A DNA stretch of 64,000 nt from positions 62,001 through 126,000 of the forward strand of contig NZ_JARZHH010000024.1 in NCBI RefSeq assembly GCF_029946515.1, read 5' to 3'. Positions 26,398 to 41,489 of this stretch are shown here, in pieces. Below the pieces are notes generated by a model. It ran no database searches. It had not been told where the DNA came from and saw nothing but the letters and a program-made list of their open reading frames with translations. Position 1 is the stretch's first letter. Each line of letters starts with the position of its first letter. This DNA comes from Polyangium sp. 6x1 (lineage in GTDB: Bacteria > Myxococcota_A > Polyangia > Polyangiales > Polyangiaceae). The translations under genes and the position numbers were made by a program.

Positions 26398-26718
26398 TCA
26401 GGGATAGGGGCTTGCGGCGGGATCGGGCCGCGGCGGGAACGTCTTGCGGGTGAGCGGATCGGCGACCGTGAGCGTGACGAGCAGCACGATGAACAGGAAC
26501 GTCAGAATGACGATGAGCCTGTTCGCGAAGCGCTGCTCGACGAGGTGCATGAAGATGAACAGCACGACGAACGTCTTCACGACCGAGATCCCGAGCGCGA
26601 TGAAGAGCTCCGCTTCGCCGAGGCCCAAGAGCGAGCTGCCGAACGAGAGGAACGTCAGCACGAGCAGGGCAATCCACGAAACGACGAGCTTGGGAGTGGT
26701 GACGTGCGCGCTGATCAT
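26398..26718 (-). CDS. Cytochrome c oxidase subunit IV (caa3 type)
   Basis: This 106-residue protein has three hydrophobic helices (about 12-30, 38-60 and 68-88) and the family segment VKTFVVLFIFMHLVEQRFANRL. It is the small structural subunit of caa3-type oxidase. It is the last gene of the minus-strand respiratory operon, six bases after subunit III. Confidence 0.88.
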   Translation of the reverse strand: MISAHVTTPKLVVSWIALLVLTFLSFGSSLLGLGEAELFIALGISVVKTFVVLFIFMHLVEQRFANRLIVILTFLFIVLLVTLTVADPLTRKTFPPRPDPAASPYP

Positions 26719-26724
26719 GTCGCC

Positions 26725-27334
26725 TCAATCCGTGAGGTAGAAGAGGGGCCAGAGGAAGATCCAGACGACGTCGACGAGATGCCAGTAGAGACCGACGTTC
26801 TCGACGGCGACGTTGCGGTGGACGCCGTATCTGCCCTTCCAGCAGAGCAGGCCCACCACGGCGAGCATGATCATGCCGGCAATCACGTGCAGGCCGTGCA
26901 GGGCCGTCATGAACCAGTAGAGCGTGAACCCGAGGACCACGCCGGCCGGCGGCCGCTCCGCGAACGCATACATCCCCGCGGGGAGCGCATTCTCGTGGAT
27001 GTGGTGGCTGTATTCGATGCCCTTCACCACGAGGAAGACGGCGCCGAACAAGGTCGACAGCGCGAAGAGCCCTGCCGTGAGGCGCGCCCGCCCCTCGCGG
27101 ACGAAATGAACCCCGAGCGCCACCGTGAAGCTCGACGTGATGAGCACGACCGTGTTCGTCGTGCCGAGCGCCACGCTGTTGTGGTGGAGCGCCTGGACGA
27201 ACTCGGACGGGTACATCCCGCGGTAATACGCGTAGGCGGCGAAGAGGGCCCCGAAGAGCAGCGTCTCGCTGCCCAGGAACATCCACATCGCGAGCCGCGC
27301 GGCGTGGTCCTGCTTCTCGAGGGACTCGAATTGC

Positions 27335-27357
<23 letters not shown>
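26725..27357 (-). CDS. Cytochrome c oxidase subunit III
   Basis: The 210-residue protein has the heme-copper oxidase subunit III pattern: KQDHAARLAMWMFLGSETLLFGALF at the start, then VKGIEYSHHIHENALP, WFMTALHGLHVIAGM and a C-terminal GLYWHLVDVVWIFLWPLFYL. GTG at 27357 is preferred because GAGGAGG precedes it by seven bases; a longer frame with ATG at 27387 has no such site. It overlaps the subunit I stop by 23 bases. Confidence 0.92.
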
Positions 27358-28998
<1,641 letters not shown>

Positions 28999-29002
<4 letters not shown>

Positions 29003-30090
29003 TGCCCCCCCTCCCGCGTCTCCGGAACCGTGACCGTGCCCCAGGGCGCCGACGCGCCTGGCTTCGGGCGCACGTCACGCAGGCTCTTCATGAGCTCGAT
29101 GATGGCGCTCGTCTCGGCCGGACGAATCTGGCCGAGGTAGCTCGGCATGATGCGCTGATACCCCACGTGAATGCGCACGAGCGGATCCATCATCGATTCG
29201 GTGATGTACGCCTCGTCGACCTTCACGCTGCCGCCGTTCTCGAGCGGGACCGTGGTGCCGTAGAGCCCCGCCCACGTGGGGCCGAGGTGCGGCGTGCCGT
29301 CGAGGGTATGGCAGCGCAAACAGCCGTGCTCGGCCGCGGCGCGTTCGCCCTGACGAACCATGTTCACGAGCTCCGCCGGCGCGTACTCCGTGACGGGCGA
29401 GGGGCGCAGGTCGACCGGCCCCGCGATGGCCGGCGCCGGCGATTTCCCTTGCAGCCAGCGCTCGTATTCGTCGGGCGCGAGCGCGATGACCTCGCCGCGC
29501 ATGGTCGAGTGGCTGACGCCGCAATACTCGGTGCACAGGATGTCATGCCGGCCCGGCTCCTTGGCCTCGAACCAGAGCGTCGTCAGGCGCCCCGGGACCA
29601 CGTCCTCCTTCAGCCGGAAATCCGGGACGAAGAAGCTGTGAATGACGTCGCGCGACGTGAGGATCAATTTCACGGGGCGCCCCGCGGGGACGTAGAGCGT
29701 CGCGATGGAGTTCGCGCCCTCCGGGTACGCGAATTTCCACATCCATTGCTTGCCCGTGACGTAGATCTCGAGCGCGTTCTCCGGCGGGACGCGGATGTCC
29801 ATGAATTGACGGAATCCGATCACCCACCAGACGAGGAACATGCCGAAGAGGCCGATCACGACCACGACCTCGAGCCAGATGGCCGGCGTCGTCCCGGGCA
29901 TGCGCCGCGAAGGGTCCTTCTGGACGGCCGTGCGGCGGTAGCGGAACAGGAAATACCCGCCGATGAGGGTCACGAGCAGGGCGCCCCCCATCGTCATGAT
30001 GATGACGAAATAATGGAGCTTGTCGATCTCCTCGGCAATGGTGGAGGCCTGCCGCGGCAGAAACAGGATCGTACGGAGCAGCTCGTTCAT
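28999..30090 (-). CDS. ctaC: Cytochrome c oxidase subunit II fused to cytochrome c (caa3 type)
   Basis: The 363-residue protein has two N-terminal membrane helices and a cupredoxin domain with the CuA site DILCTEYCGVSHSTMRG (two Cys, His, Met) near residue 205. A C-terminal cytochrome c domain carries CLRCH near 256 and a later Met in the YQRIMPSYLG segment. The fusion defines a caa3-type oxidase, which accepts electrons directly from ActE or another mono-heme donor. It overlaps the Sco gene and subunit I by four bases each. Confidence 0.96.
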
Positions 30091-30908
30091 CGGAGTTCAC
30101 CCCCTCGTCCCCGGCGCCGATCCCGGCGCCACAACATGCCCAGGGTCGTTCCGATCGTGCAGAGAATCAGGAGCGATCCGATCCGGAGAAAGCCCATGAT
30201 GTACGGCCCATATCGCCGGGTCGCCGGATCGTAGCGATAACAGGTGACGAGCACGCGATCGACGATCGTGCCGACCTTGCCCGCCGCAGCCTCGACGAGC
30301 GCGAGCCGGAGATCCCACGCCGCAGGCTCGAGCCCGTAGAGGTATCGCGAGATGCGCCCGCCCGGCGCGAGCACCGTGACGACCGCCGGGTGCGCATATT
30401 GACCGGTCGCGGCGTCGTAGCCATAACGGAAGCCGACGGCGTCCGCCACGGCGCGCGTCGCCTCGGCCGTCCCCACGAGGAACCGCAAATTCGCAGGCTT
30501 CGCGCCGAGTTTGTCGGCGAGCGCGTCCCTGCGCTTCGCGGCGTCGGTCGGTGTGTCCTCCGGATCGATGCTGACGGTGACGAGCCGGTAATCCTCGCCG
30601 GGCTTGTATCCCGCCTCCGCGAGGCCCTTCGAGACGCCCGTGAGCAGGAGCGGGCAGAGCATCGGGCAGCGGTAATAGGCGAGCACGAGCACCACGGGGA
30701 CGTCACCCGCGAGGAGCTCGTCCGTCTTCACCTCCTCGCCGCCCTCGCCGCGCAGGACGATATCGCGCGGGACGAACCCGCCGAGGCGCTCGTCGACGTC
30801 CGCCTGCTGCGCCGCCATCGGGAGCGCGCGCGTCTCCTCCGCGGCGGCGACCGGCGCGCCCGCGAGCATCATGGAGAGGGCCATGGCCCAGCCGAATCGT
30901 CTCACCAA
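30087..30908 (-). CDS. Sco/SenC-type copper chaperone
   Basis: The 273-residue protein has a signal peptide, a thioredoxin-like fold with the copper motif CPMLC near residue 92 and the third ligand His in QYAHPAV, and a C-terminal membrane helix (about 240-258). Sco proteins deliver copper to CuA of subunit II, the next gene. It is unusual in having a helix at both ends and a CxxxC motif preceded by YYR. Confidence 0.92.
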   Translation of the reverse strand: MVRRFGWAMALSMMLAGAPVAAAEETRALPMAAQQADVDERLGGFVPRDIVLRGEGGEEVKTDELLAGDVPVVLVLAYYRCPMLCPLLLTGVSKGLAEAGYKPGEDYRLVTVSIDPEDTPTDAAKRRDALADKLGAKPANLRFLVGTAEATRAVADAVGFRYGYDAATGQYAHPAVVTVLAPGGRISRYLYGLEPAAWDLRLALVEAAAGKVGTIVDRVLVTCYRYDPATRRYGPYIMGFLRIGSLLILCTIGTTLGMLWRRDRRRGRGGELR

Positions 30909-30958
30909 GAGCTCCCCCTACCGCCGCCCCCGGAGGGCGCGGCGCTCCTTCGATGCCG

Positions 30959-31339
30959 CTACTTCCCCGCGCCGCTCACGACGAGGTCCATGGCCACGTC
31001 CACCGGGACCCGCACCCTCCGTCGGTCCTCGCCCACCCATTCGAATTGCTGGAGCGATTGACGTTTCGTGTCGTTGAGGATCTGCCCTTTTCCGAAGTTC
31101 GAGAAAAGCTCCTCGGGGACGTTCGAGCGCTCCTCGATCGGGCCGAGCTTCTCCTCGGGATAGATTCCCGAGGGCCGGAGCACCGCCTCGCGGGAGCGTT
31201 GAATGACGTAGGACACCTCCGAGAGCACGAAGGCAAACGCAATGGATCCGAGGATGGCGTACATGATCAGGCGCGGCGGGAGGACGTCTTCCTCCTGCTT
31301 CACGAATCCGTGGCGATGCGGATGTTCGGGGTGGCTCAT
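30959..31339 (-). CDS. Small one-helix protein of the respiratory operon, unknown
   Basis: The 126-residue protein has a His-rich N-terminus (MSHPEHPHRHGF), one membrane helix (about 24-43) and a soluble C-terminal part with LPEELFSNFGKGQILND-like sequence. No family is recognised. It lies between ActF (gap one base) and the Sco gene (gap 50 bases), so it probably joins or assembles the ActABCDEF-caa3 complex. The start at 31339 follows the ActF stop; a longer frame would overlap ActF. Confidence 0.75.
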   Translation of the reverse strand: MSHPEHPHRHGFVKQEEDVLPPRLIMYAILGSIAFAFVLSEVSYVIQRSREAVLRPSGIYPEEKLGPIEERSNVPEELFSNFGKGQILNDTKRQSLQQFEWVGEDRRRVRVPVDVAMDLVVSGAGK

Positions 31340-31340
31340 G

Positions 31341-32522
31341 TCAAACACTCCCGTACCGGAATGCGGCCTCGAGCGAGGGATCGTTTTTCGGGACGATCGG
31401 GCGGCCACGCAGGCGGAACGTGCCGAACGCGAGCGCGGCCCCGCCGACGCAGACGAGCGCGGCCACGTCGACCCAGTGCACGATGGGCCCCTCGGCGCGC
31501 ACGGACGGCATGACGAGCCATTCCATGTCGACCCAGTGCATGACGAGGATCCAGAGCGCGATCGGCGCGAGCGTCGCCGGCTGCTGCTTGACCCGATAGG
31601 GCAAGAGCGCGAAGAACGGGACGACGAAGCGGCCGGCCGCGACGAGGATGCTCAAGGAGGCGAACTCCTTCATGCGGGGCGCGTAAAACGACGCCTCGTG
31701 GGGCTTGTTCGTGATCCAGATCAAGAAGAACTGGAAGAACGCGATGTACGCCCAGAAGATCGTGAACGCGAGCAGGAGCCGGCCGAGCGCGTAATAATGG
31801 GAGCTGCCGATTCGCGTGAGCATGCCCGAGCGCTGCACGCCATAGGTGGCGAGCACGAGCAGCGCGAGCGCGCCGAGGAAGCCGCCGGCGAACCAGTAGA
31901 CCCCGAACATCGTCGAATACCAGGCGGGGGTCAGCGACATGAGCCAGTCGACGCCCGCGAACGTGAACGCGAGCGCGACCGGAGGCAGGCCGAGCGCCGA
32001 GAGCACGCGGAACCGCGGTTTGTCCGTGACCGCCGGGTCCCAATCGCCGCGGAGCGACCAGCGCCGGAGGAAATACGAGATCCCGAGCCAGACGCCGAAG
32101 TACAGGAATGCCCGCACGAAGAACGACGGCGTGTTCAGGTACGGGAGCTTGTGCTCGACGAGCCGCTGGACCTCGTGCTCGTGAATCGTCGACGGAGACG
32201 TCCAGGGATAGATCGTGGAGACGCCGATGGCGATGGGGATGAACCCGATCACCGCGAGCGGCAGGACGCCCGTGACGCCTTCGACGACGCGGCGGAGGGC
32301 GACGGGCCATTTCGCGTCCATCGCGTGGACGATCATCAGGAAGATGAGCCCGCCGATGAGCAGGGAGACGAGCCACGCATACGCCGAGAGGTATGCATAG
32401 AATGCGTCCCGCCCGTGGGCGACGCCTCCGACGACGAGCGCGATCCCGCCGACGAGGAACGCGAGGACGCCTCCCAGGATGAGCCGACCGCCTCCGGTGA
32501 ATACGCTGGGTTCGGGGTTCAT
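31341..32522 (-). CDS. actF: ActF-like quinol:cytochrome c oxidoreductase membrane subunit
   Basis: The 393-residue protein has about ten membrane helices. It shows the ActF/NrfD-like patterns VGGVAHGRDAFYAYLSAYAW and SLTPAWYSTMFGVYWFAGGFLG, and ends in a soluble tail. It is the second large membrane subunit of alternative complex III, paralogous to ActC. It starts in a 4-base overlap with ActE. Confidence 0.9.
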   Translation of the reverse strand: MNPEPSVFTGGGRLILGGVLAFLVGGIALVVGGVAHGRDAFYAYLSAYAWLVSLLIGGLIFLMIVHAMDAKWPVALRRVVEGVTGVLPLAVIGFIPIAIGVSTIYPWTSPSTIHEHEVQRLVEHKLPYLNTPSFFVRAFLYFGVWLGISYFLRRWSLRGDWDPAVTDKPRFRVLSALGLPPVALAFTFAGVDWLMSLTPAWYSTMFGVYWFAGGFLGALALLVLATYGVQRSGMLTRIGSSHYYALGRLLLAFTIFWAYIAFFQFFLIWITNKPHEASFYAPRMKEFASLSILVAAGRFVVPFFALLPYRVKQQPATLAPIALWILVMHWVDMEWLVMPSVRAEGPIVHWVDVAALVCVGGAALAFGTFRLRGRPIVPKNDPSLEAAFRYGSV

Positions 32523-33133
32523 CGCAGCTCCTTTTGCATCCGCACGCGGACGGGCTCGGGCAAGGTGTCGACGGCGACGCCGTTCGTGCGCAGCTGGAGC
32601 GCGCGCACGTAGGCGACGACGGACCAGCGCTCCTCGACGCCGAGCGTGCTTCCATAGGTCGGCATGAGCCCGTAGCCCTGGGCAATGGCCTGGTAGATGC
32701 GCCCGACGGGGTAATCGAGGACGGGCGCCGCCACGAGGCTCGGGGGCTTGCGCAGCTCCATGTTGTTCGCGACGACGCTCACGCCGTCGCCGGCCGCGCC
32801 ATGGCAGGGCGCGCAGAAGACCTGGAAGCGCCCCTGGCCCTCGTCCAGCATGGGCCGCGAGAGCGGGATCGGAATGGCCTCGACAAACTTGCCGTCCGCC
32901 GTTCCATTCATGACATCGGGCGGGCCGAGGAGCCGGTCACGCGGGACGGTGCCCGGGGGAGGCTCGCGCATGACGCGGCGATCCTCGAAGAACGGGGTCT
33001 CCTCGTAATACTCGAAATGCGCCTGGTTCACCATGCGCTCGAAATCCATCTCGGGGCCCGAGTTCTTGCAGCTCGCGAGGAGCGGGCCCGCAGCGAGCAC
33101 GAGGAGAGGCAGAAGGGCGGCGATGGGCTTCAC
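32519..33133 (-). CDS. actE: ActE-like mono-heme cytochrome c lipoprotein
   Basis: The 204-residue lipoprotein (lipobox LLASC) carries one heme c motif CAPCHGAAGDG near residue 98 and a later Met in GLMPTYG as likely axial ligand. It is a subunit of alternative complex III and the likely exit point of electrons to the caa3 oxidase. The sequence EYYEETPFFEDRRVMREPPPG before the heme is family-typical. Overlaps with ActD and ActF are four bases each. Confidence 0.92.
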   Translation of the reverse strand: MKPIAALLPLLVLAAGPLLASCKNSGPEMDFERMVNQAHFEYYEETPFFEDRRVMREPPPGTVPRDRLLGPPDVMNGTADGKFVEAIPIPLSRPMLDEGQGRFQVFCAPCHGAAGDGVSVVANNMELRKPPSLVAAPVLDYPVGRIYQAIAQGYGLMPTYGSTLGVEERWSVVAYVRALQLRTNGVAVDTLPEPVRVRMQKELR

Positions 33134-33726
33134 GACTCCTCTCCCTCCGCTCGTTCGAGCCTTTCGTCGAGCTCGGCGTCGGTCGCCGGGTGCACCCCGA
33201 ACGGCTCGACGCGGCTCGCGCCGAGCTCTTTGAGCGTGCGCGCGATCGCCTCGCGGTCGAAGGCGGGGTCACGGTCGGATATGGCCAGGAAAAACTTGTC
33301 GATGCTGGCGCGGTCGAAGCCGGGCACCTCGAAGATCGGCTGCCACAAGGCCGGCAGGCCCGACCAGATGGCGAGGATGATACAGGCCGAGAGCGACGCG
33401 AAGAGCACGCCCATCTCGAACGTGGCCGGGACGAACGCAGGCGGCGCATGCGCGGGCCTCCCGCCGGAGTCGAGAGGGTAATTGACGGCGTTCGTCCACC
33501 ATTGCACGAGGTAGGCGATGGCGGCCGCCGCGATGGCGAACGGGAACACGACGAACCCGATGCGCGAGCGCCCGCGGCCGATGGCCCGTTCGAGGTCGAG
33601 GAGGGGATAGGGCGTGTACCCTTCGAGCCTGCGGTACCCCGATTTGCGAAGCTCGTGGGCCGCCCGGATGACCTCCTCGGGCGTGTCGAAGGCGCCCACG
33701 ATCCCGCTCTGTTGCGACCTCCGCAT
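33130..33726 (-). CDS. actD: ActD-like DUF3341 subunit
   Basis: The 198-residue protein begins with the DUF3341 motif GIVGAFDTPEEVIRAAHELRKSGY and has two membrane helices (about 65-82 and 105-125). It is the structural membrane subunit ActD of alternative complex III, with no cofactor. The stop of ActC and this start are adjacent. Confidence 0.92.
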   Translation of the reverse strand: MRRSQQSGIVGAFDTPEEVIRAAHELRKSGYRRLEGYTPYPLLDLERAIGRGRSRIGFVVFPFAIAAAAIAYLVQWWTNAVNYPLDSGGRPAHAPPAFVPATFEMGVLFASLSACIILAIWSGLPALWQPIFEVPGFDRASIDKFFLAISDRDPAFDREAIARTLKELGASRVEPFGVHPATDAELDERLERAEGEES

Positions 33727-33727
33727 T

Positions 33728-35077
<1,350 letters not shown>

Positions 35078-35078
35078 A

Positions 35079-38126
<3,048 letters not shown>

Positions 38127-38135
38127 GGTGCTCTC

Positions 38136-38783
38136 CTATCGATGGCAGGCGGTGCAGGTGGTGATGCTTCGAACGCCGTATTCGCGAACCAGGTACGGCC
38201 CGAGCGAGCTTTGATCCGCCGCCACCCACGTCATGTCGGTGATGTGAGCGAGCGGCCGGACGAACTTCTCGGGCTGCCTGTGGCAATTCAGGCACCAGTT
38301 CATGCTCAGGTCGGCGAACTGATAGACACGGCCCATCTCGTCGACGCGTCCGTGGCAAGTGACGCACCCGACGCCCTTGTTCACGTGGATCGCGTGATTG
38401 AAGTAGACGAAATCAGGGACGTCGTGGACGCGATTCCACGGGATGGGCAAACCCGAGAAATAGCTCCGCCGGACGGGCTCGAGCATGGGGCTCTGGTTCC
38501 AGACCTGGTTGTGGCAGCCCATGCAGAGGTCGGTCGACGGGATGCCGGCCGTGGCGGATTCGGTCGCCTCCTTGTGACAGTAGAGGCAATCGATGCCGTC
38601 GTCCTGTACGTGGTGCCGGTGATCGAACTCGACCGGTTGCTCGACCGGATCGAGCTGTTTCCGCCAGATCGGCGTGCGCACCCAGATCATGGGCACGGCG
38701 ACGAGCGCGCCCACGCCTCCCACGATGCCGATGAGCGCGATCCGGAAGGCCGTATTGGTCCAGGGACGAAAGAGTGCCGCCAT
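38136..38783 (-). CDS. actA: ActA-like pentaheme cytochrome c
   Basis: The 215-residue protein has an N-terminal membrane anchor and five CXXCH heme motifs: CLYCH, CMGCH, CVTCH, CLNCH and CTACH. It matches ActA of alternative complex III. It is the first gene of the operon. The start at 38783 was chosen over a longer frame because it begins just before the helix. The 207-base gap to gnd (38784-38990) should hold the operon promoter, but no motif is clear there. Confidence 0.93.
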   Translation of the reverse strand: MAALFRPWTNTAFRIALIGIVGGVGALVAVPMIWVRTPIWRKQLDPVEQPVEFDHRHHVQDDGIDCLYCHKEATESATAGIPSTDLCMGCHNQVWNQSPMLEPVRRSYFSGLPIPWNRVHDVPDFVYFNHAIHVNKGVGCVTCHGRVDEMGRVYQFADLSMNWCLNCHRQPEKFVRPLAHITDMTWVAADQSSLGPYLVREYGVRSITTCTACHR

Positions 38784-38990
38784 CCTCGTGCCTTCTCGGA
38801 CGTCCGCACGGCGCGCGCGCCGCGGGCGCATCCAGCAGCATTCGATGGGAATCGAGGGTGTGGCGTTGCTGCTTTCCGGGGCGAACGACCGGTCGATAGG
38901 GAGAGCGAGCAGGCAAGCAGGCGAGCGGAGGGAGCGTCGGAGCGGCGGGACGAGCAGACGGGCGCGGGGAATGCCCCTCGCCGGGCTCGC

Positions 38991-40424
38991 TCAGCCGACG
39001 AGGGAGGGCCAGTCGGTATGCACGGCGCCGACCTCCGGTTTGTCGACGCGCTCGTAGGTATGGGCGCCGAAATAATCGCGCTGGGCCTGGGTCAGGTTCT
39101 GCGGGAGGCTCGACGAGCGATAGCTGTCGTAATAGGCGAGGCTCGACGAGAACGCGAGGCAAGGGATCCCGGCGTTCTGCGCGAACGCGAGGGCCTTGCG
39201 GAAGCCGGGCTGCGATTTCGCCATCGCCTCGCGGAACCGATCGTCGAGGAGCAGGTTCGGCAGGTCGGGGCGCTTCGCATAGGCCTCGCGAATGCCGTCG
39301 AGGAACTGGGCGCGGATGATGCAACCGCCCTTCCAGATGCGCGCGGTCTCGCCGAGCGGCAGGTTCCAGTGGAACGTGTTCGAGGCGGCCCGGAGGAGGG
39401 CCATTCCCTGGGCGTAGGAGCAGATCTTCGCGGCGTAGAGGGCGTCGTGCACGGCCGAAACGATCTCGTCCTCGCTGCCCTGGAGCGCCCCGGGGCGCGG
39501 GCCTTCGAGGACCTTCGCGGCCTCGATTCGCTCGTTTTTCAGGCCCGAGAGGAGGCGCGCCATGATGGCGGCGTCGATCGTCGGAATGGCGACGCCGAGG
39601 TCGAGCGCGACCTTGGAGGTCCAGAGGCCCGTGCCCTTCTGGCCCGCCTTGTCGAGGATGAGGTCGACGAGCGGCGCGCCGGTCTCGGCGTCCTTGGCGC
39701 GGAAGATCTTCGCCGTGATCTCGATGAGGAACGAGGAGAGGACGCCCTCGTTCCAGCGCGCGAAGACCTCGGCGAGGCGATCGGCGGAGAAGCCGAGGCC
39801 GCGGTGGAGGATGTCGTACGCCTCGGCGATGAGCTGCATGTCGCCGTATTCGATGCCGTTGTGGACCATCTTGACGAAATGGCCCGACCCGCCGGGGCCG
39901 ATGTACGTGACGCAGGGGCCGTCGTCGACCTTCGCCGCAATGGCCTCCCAGATCGGCCGGATCGCCTCGTAGGCCGCGCGCTCGCCGCCAGGCATGAGCG
40001 AGGGGCCCCAGAGCGCGCCCTCTTCGCCGCCGGAGACGCCGGAGCCGAGGAAATGGATGCCCGACGCGCCGAGCTCGCGCTGGCGGCGTTCGGTGTCCTC
40101 GTACCAGGAATTGCCGCCGTCGACGATGATGTCGCCGGGCTCGAGGTACGGACGGATCTGCTCGACGGTCCAATCGACGGGCGAACCCGCTTTCACGAGG
40201 AGGATGATCTTGCGCGGACGTTCGAGGTGGCGCGCGAGCTCGGCCGGCGTGTGCGCCCCGAAGAAACGGAGCCCTTTCGCGCGCGTCGCGAGCAGATGGT
40301 CCACCTTGTGGGGTTCGCGGTTGTAGACGGCGATGGGAAAACCATGCCGCTCGATGTTGAGGGCGAGGTTCTCTCCCATCACCCCGAGGCCGACGAGGCC
40401 GATCTTCGCTTGCGCCGCTTCCAT
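38991..40424 (-). CDS. gnd: 6-phosphogluconate dehydrogenase (decarboxylating)
   Basis: The 477-residue enzyme of the oxidative pentose phosphate pathway makes ribulose 5-phosphate, CO2 and NADPH. It shows the nucleotide fold GLGVMGENLALNIERHGF, the substrate motif LGSGVSGGEEGALWGPSLMPGG, HNGIEYGDMQLIAEAYDIL with the catalytic Lys just before it (HFVKMVHNG), and a C-terminal QRDYFGAHTYER tail. The length is that of the long dimeric form. It is preceded by a strong hairpin at 40446-40483, so it is probably expressed separately from the lipoprotein gene upstream. Confidence 0.97.
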   Translation of the reverse strand: MEAAQAKIGLVGLGVMGENLALNIERHGFPIAVYNREPHKVDHLLATRAKGLRFFGAHTPAELARHLERPRKIILLVKAGSPVDWTVEQIRPYLEPGDIIVDGGNSWYEDTERRQRELGASGIHFLGSGVSGGEEGALWGPSLMPGGERAAYEAIRPIWEAIAAKVDDGPCVTYIGPGGSGHFVKMVHNGIEYGDMQLIAEAYDILHRGLGFSADRLAEVFARWNEGVLSSFLIEITAKIFRAKDAETGAPLVDLILDKAGQKGTGLWTSKVALDLGVAIPTIDAAIMARLLSGLKNERIEAAKVLEGPRPGALQGSEDEIVSAVHDALYAAKICSYAQGMALLRAASNTFHWNLPLGETARIWKGGCIIRAQFLDGIREAYAKRPDLPNLLLDDRFREAMAKSQPGFRKALAFAQNAGIPCLAFSSSLAYYDSYRSSSLPQNLTQAQRDYFGAHTYERVDKPEVGAVHTDWPSLVG

Positions 40425-40445
40425 GTCCTCCTCCGATTCCCGGTC

Positions 40446-40483
40446 CCTCCCGGGCGGCCTACTCTAGCAGGTCGCCCGGGAGG
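40446..40483 (-). terminator. 11-bp perfect inverted repeat, likely terminator
   Basis: CCTCCCGGGCG (40446-40456) and CGCCCGGGAGG (40473-40483) pair perfectly around 16 bases. It lies 43 bases after the stop of the Cys-rich lipoprotein gene and just before gnd on the same strand. No T-run is present. It may end transcription of the lipoprotein gene or shape the gnd leader. Confidence 0.45.
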
Positions 40484-40525
40484 TGTCTCCGCGGGAGGAC
40501 GGCGCGGCGCCGATTCGAGAGGAGG

Positions 40526-41371
40526 CTACATGCCGTCGCAGATCGGAGCCGGCGGGGCGACGCAGGTGTTCGTCATGGTGTCGCACTCGCCACTCACGCA
40601 CTCGTCGAACGACGTGCACGCCGCGCCGTCGGCCTTCTTGGCCGTGCATACGCTGGTCATGCCTTCGCAATACGAGTCCTTGCAATCGAACCCGATGCAC
40701 GCATCGCCGAGGGCCTTCAGCTCCGCGCACATGTTCGACGGGAAGTCGCAGTACCCGGTGGTGCAATCGCCATCGAAGTCGCAAGCGGCTCCGGCTCCGC
40801 CGCGCGGCTGGCACTTGCCGAAAGCCATACCGTCGTTACCGATGCACACGGAGTCGGCGCCCGCGCACTCGTCGTCGTCGGCGCAATCCCCGCCGCCTTC
40901 GACCTTGCCCACGAAGATCTTCCCGCATTCGGCGTCCTTCTCGAAGGGATCGCCGGCGATCGCCGTGCAGTCATTGGCGACCTTGACCGTACAGCTCGCC
41001 AGGAGCTCGCCGTCGTACTCCAGCCGGCCCGCCTCGACGGCCGCCTTCAGGTCCGGGAGCACCATGTTGTCATAAAAGCCCTTGAAGGCCTGCGCGCACT
41101 CGGCCTCGTTCGTGGGCTTGGGGTCCAGGCTGCCGAACGCCTCGGCCTGCTCGGCCATGGTGCAGCAGGAGTAAACCAGCCCGCAGTACAATTCGGCCGT
41201 CTTGGTGCCGAGGTCGTCGAGGGGGATCACGCCGCCGCCGCCGTTGCCGCCGCCGCCGCCGCCGCCGTTGCCGCCGCCGCCGGTCGTGTTGTTCGAATCG
41301 TCGCTGCAGCCGATGAGGGAACCCGCGCCGACGAGGGCCAGCGCGATCAAGGAAGTCACAAAATGTTTCAT
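40526..41371 (-). CDS. Cys-rich lipoprotein with Gly/Asn linker
   Basis: The 281-residue lipoprotein (lipobox GSLIGC) has a low-complexity Gly/Asn linker and an alpha-helical part with CCTMAEQ. A Cys-rich half follows with repeats of the pattern C-x5-C-x5-C (GGDCADDDECAGADSVC, GAACDFDGDCTTGYC, GAACTSFDECVSGEC). This layout is common among myxobacterial surface lipoproteins of unknown role. The start at 41371 gives the signal peptide directly. It is divergent from the AcpH-like gene across 118 bases. Confidence 0.85.
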   Translation of the reverse strand: MKHFVTSLIALALVGAGSLIGCSDDSNNTTGGGGNGGGGGGGNGGGGVIPLDDLGTKTAELYCGLVYSCCTMAEQAEAFGSLDPKPTNEAECAQAFKGFYDNMVLPDLKAAVEAGRLEYDGELLASCTVKVANDCTAIAGDPFEKDAECGKIFVGKVEGGGDCADDDECAGADSVCIGNDGMAFGKCQPRGGAGAACDFDGDCTTGYCDFPSNMCAELKALGDACIGFDCKDSYCEGMTSVCTAKKADGAACTSFDECVSGECDTMTNTCVAPPAPICDGM

Positions 41372-41489
41372 GATTCGTCTCCTGCCCGAGGCCGAGGCCG
41401 GAGGGCCGGTCCGCGGGCGACCCGGGGCTAGCACGCATGAGGCGCGATGGAAAGCCCGAGCAAGAACGAGGGCGTGCTAGGCTTCGATC

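Noticed and set aside
40560-41320. Plus-strand frame across the Cys-rich lipoprotein
   Set aside because: It is the complement of a well-supported lipoprotein gene with signal peptide and Cys repeats.
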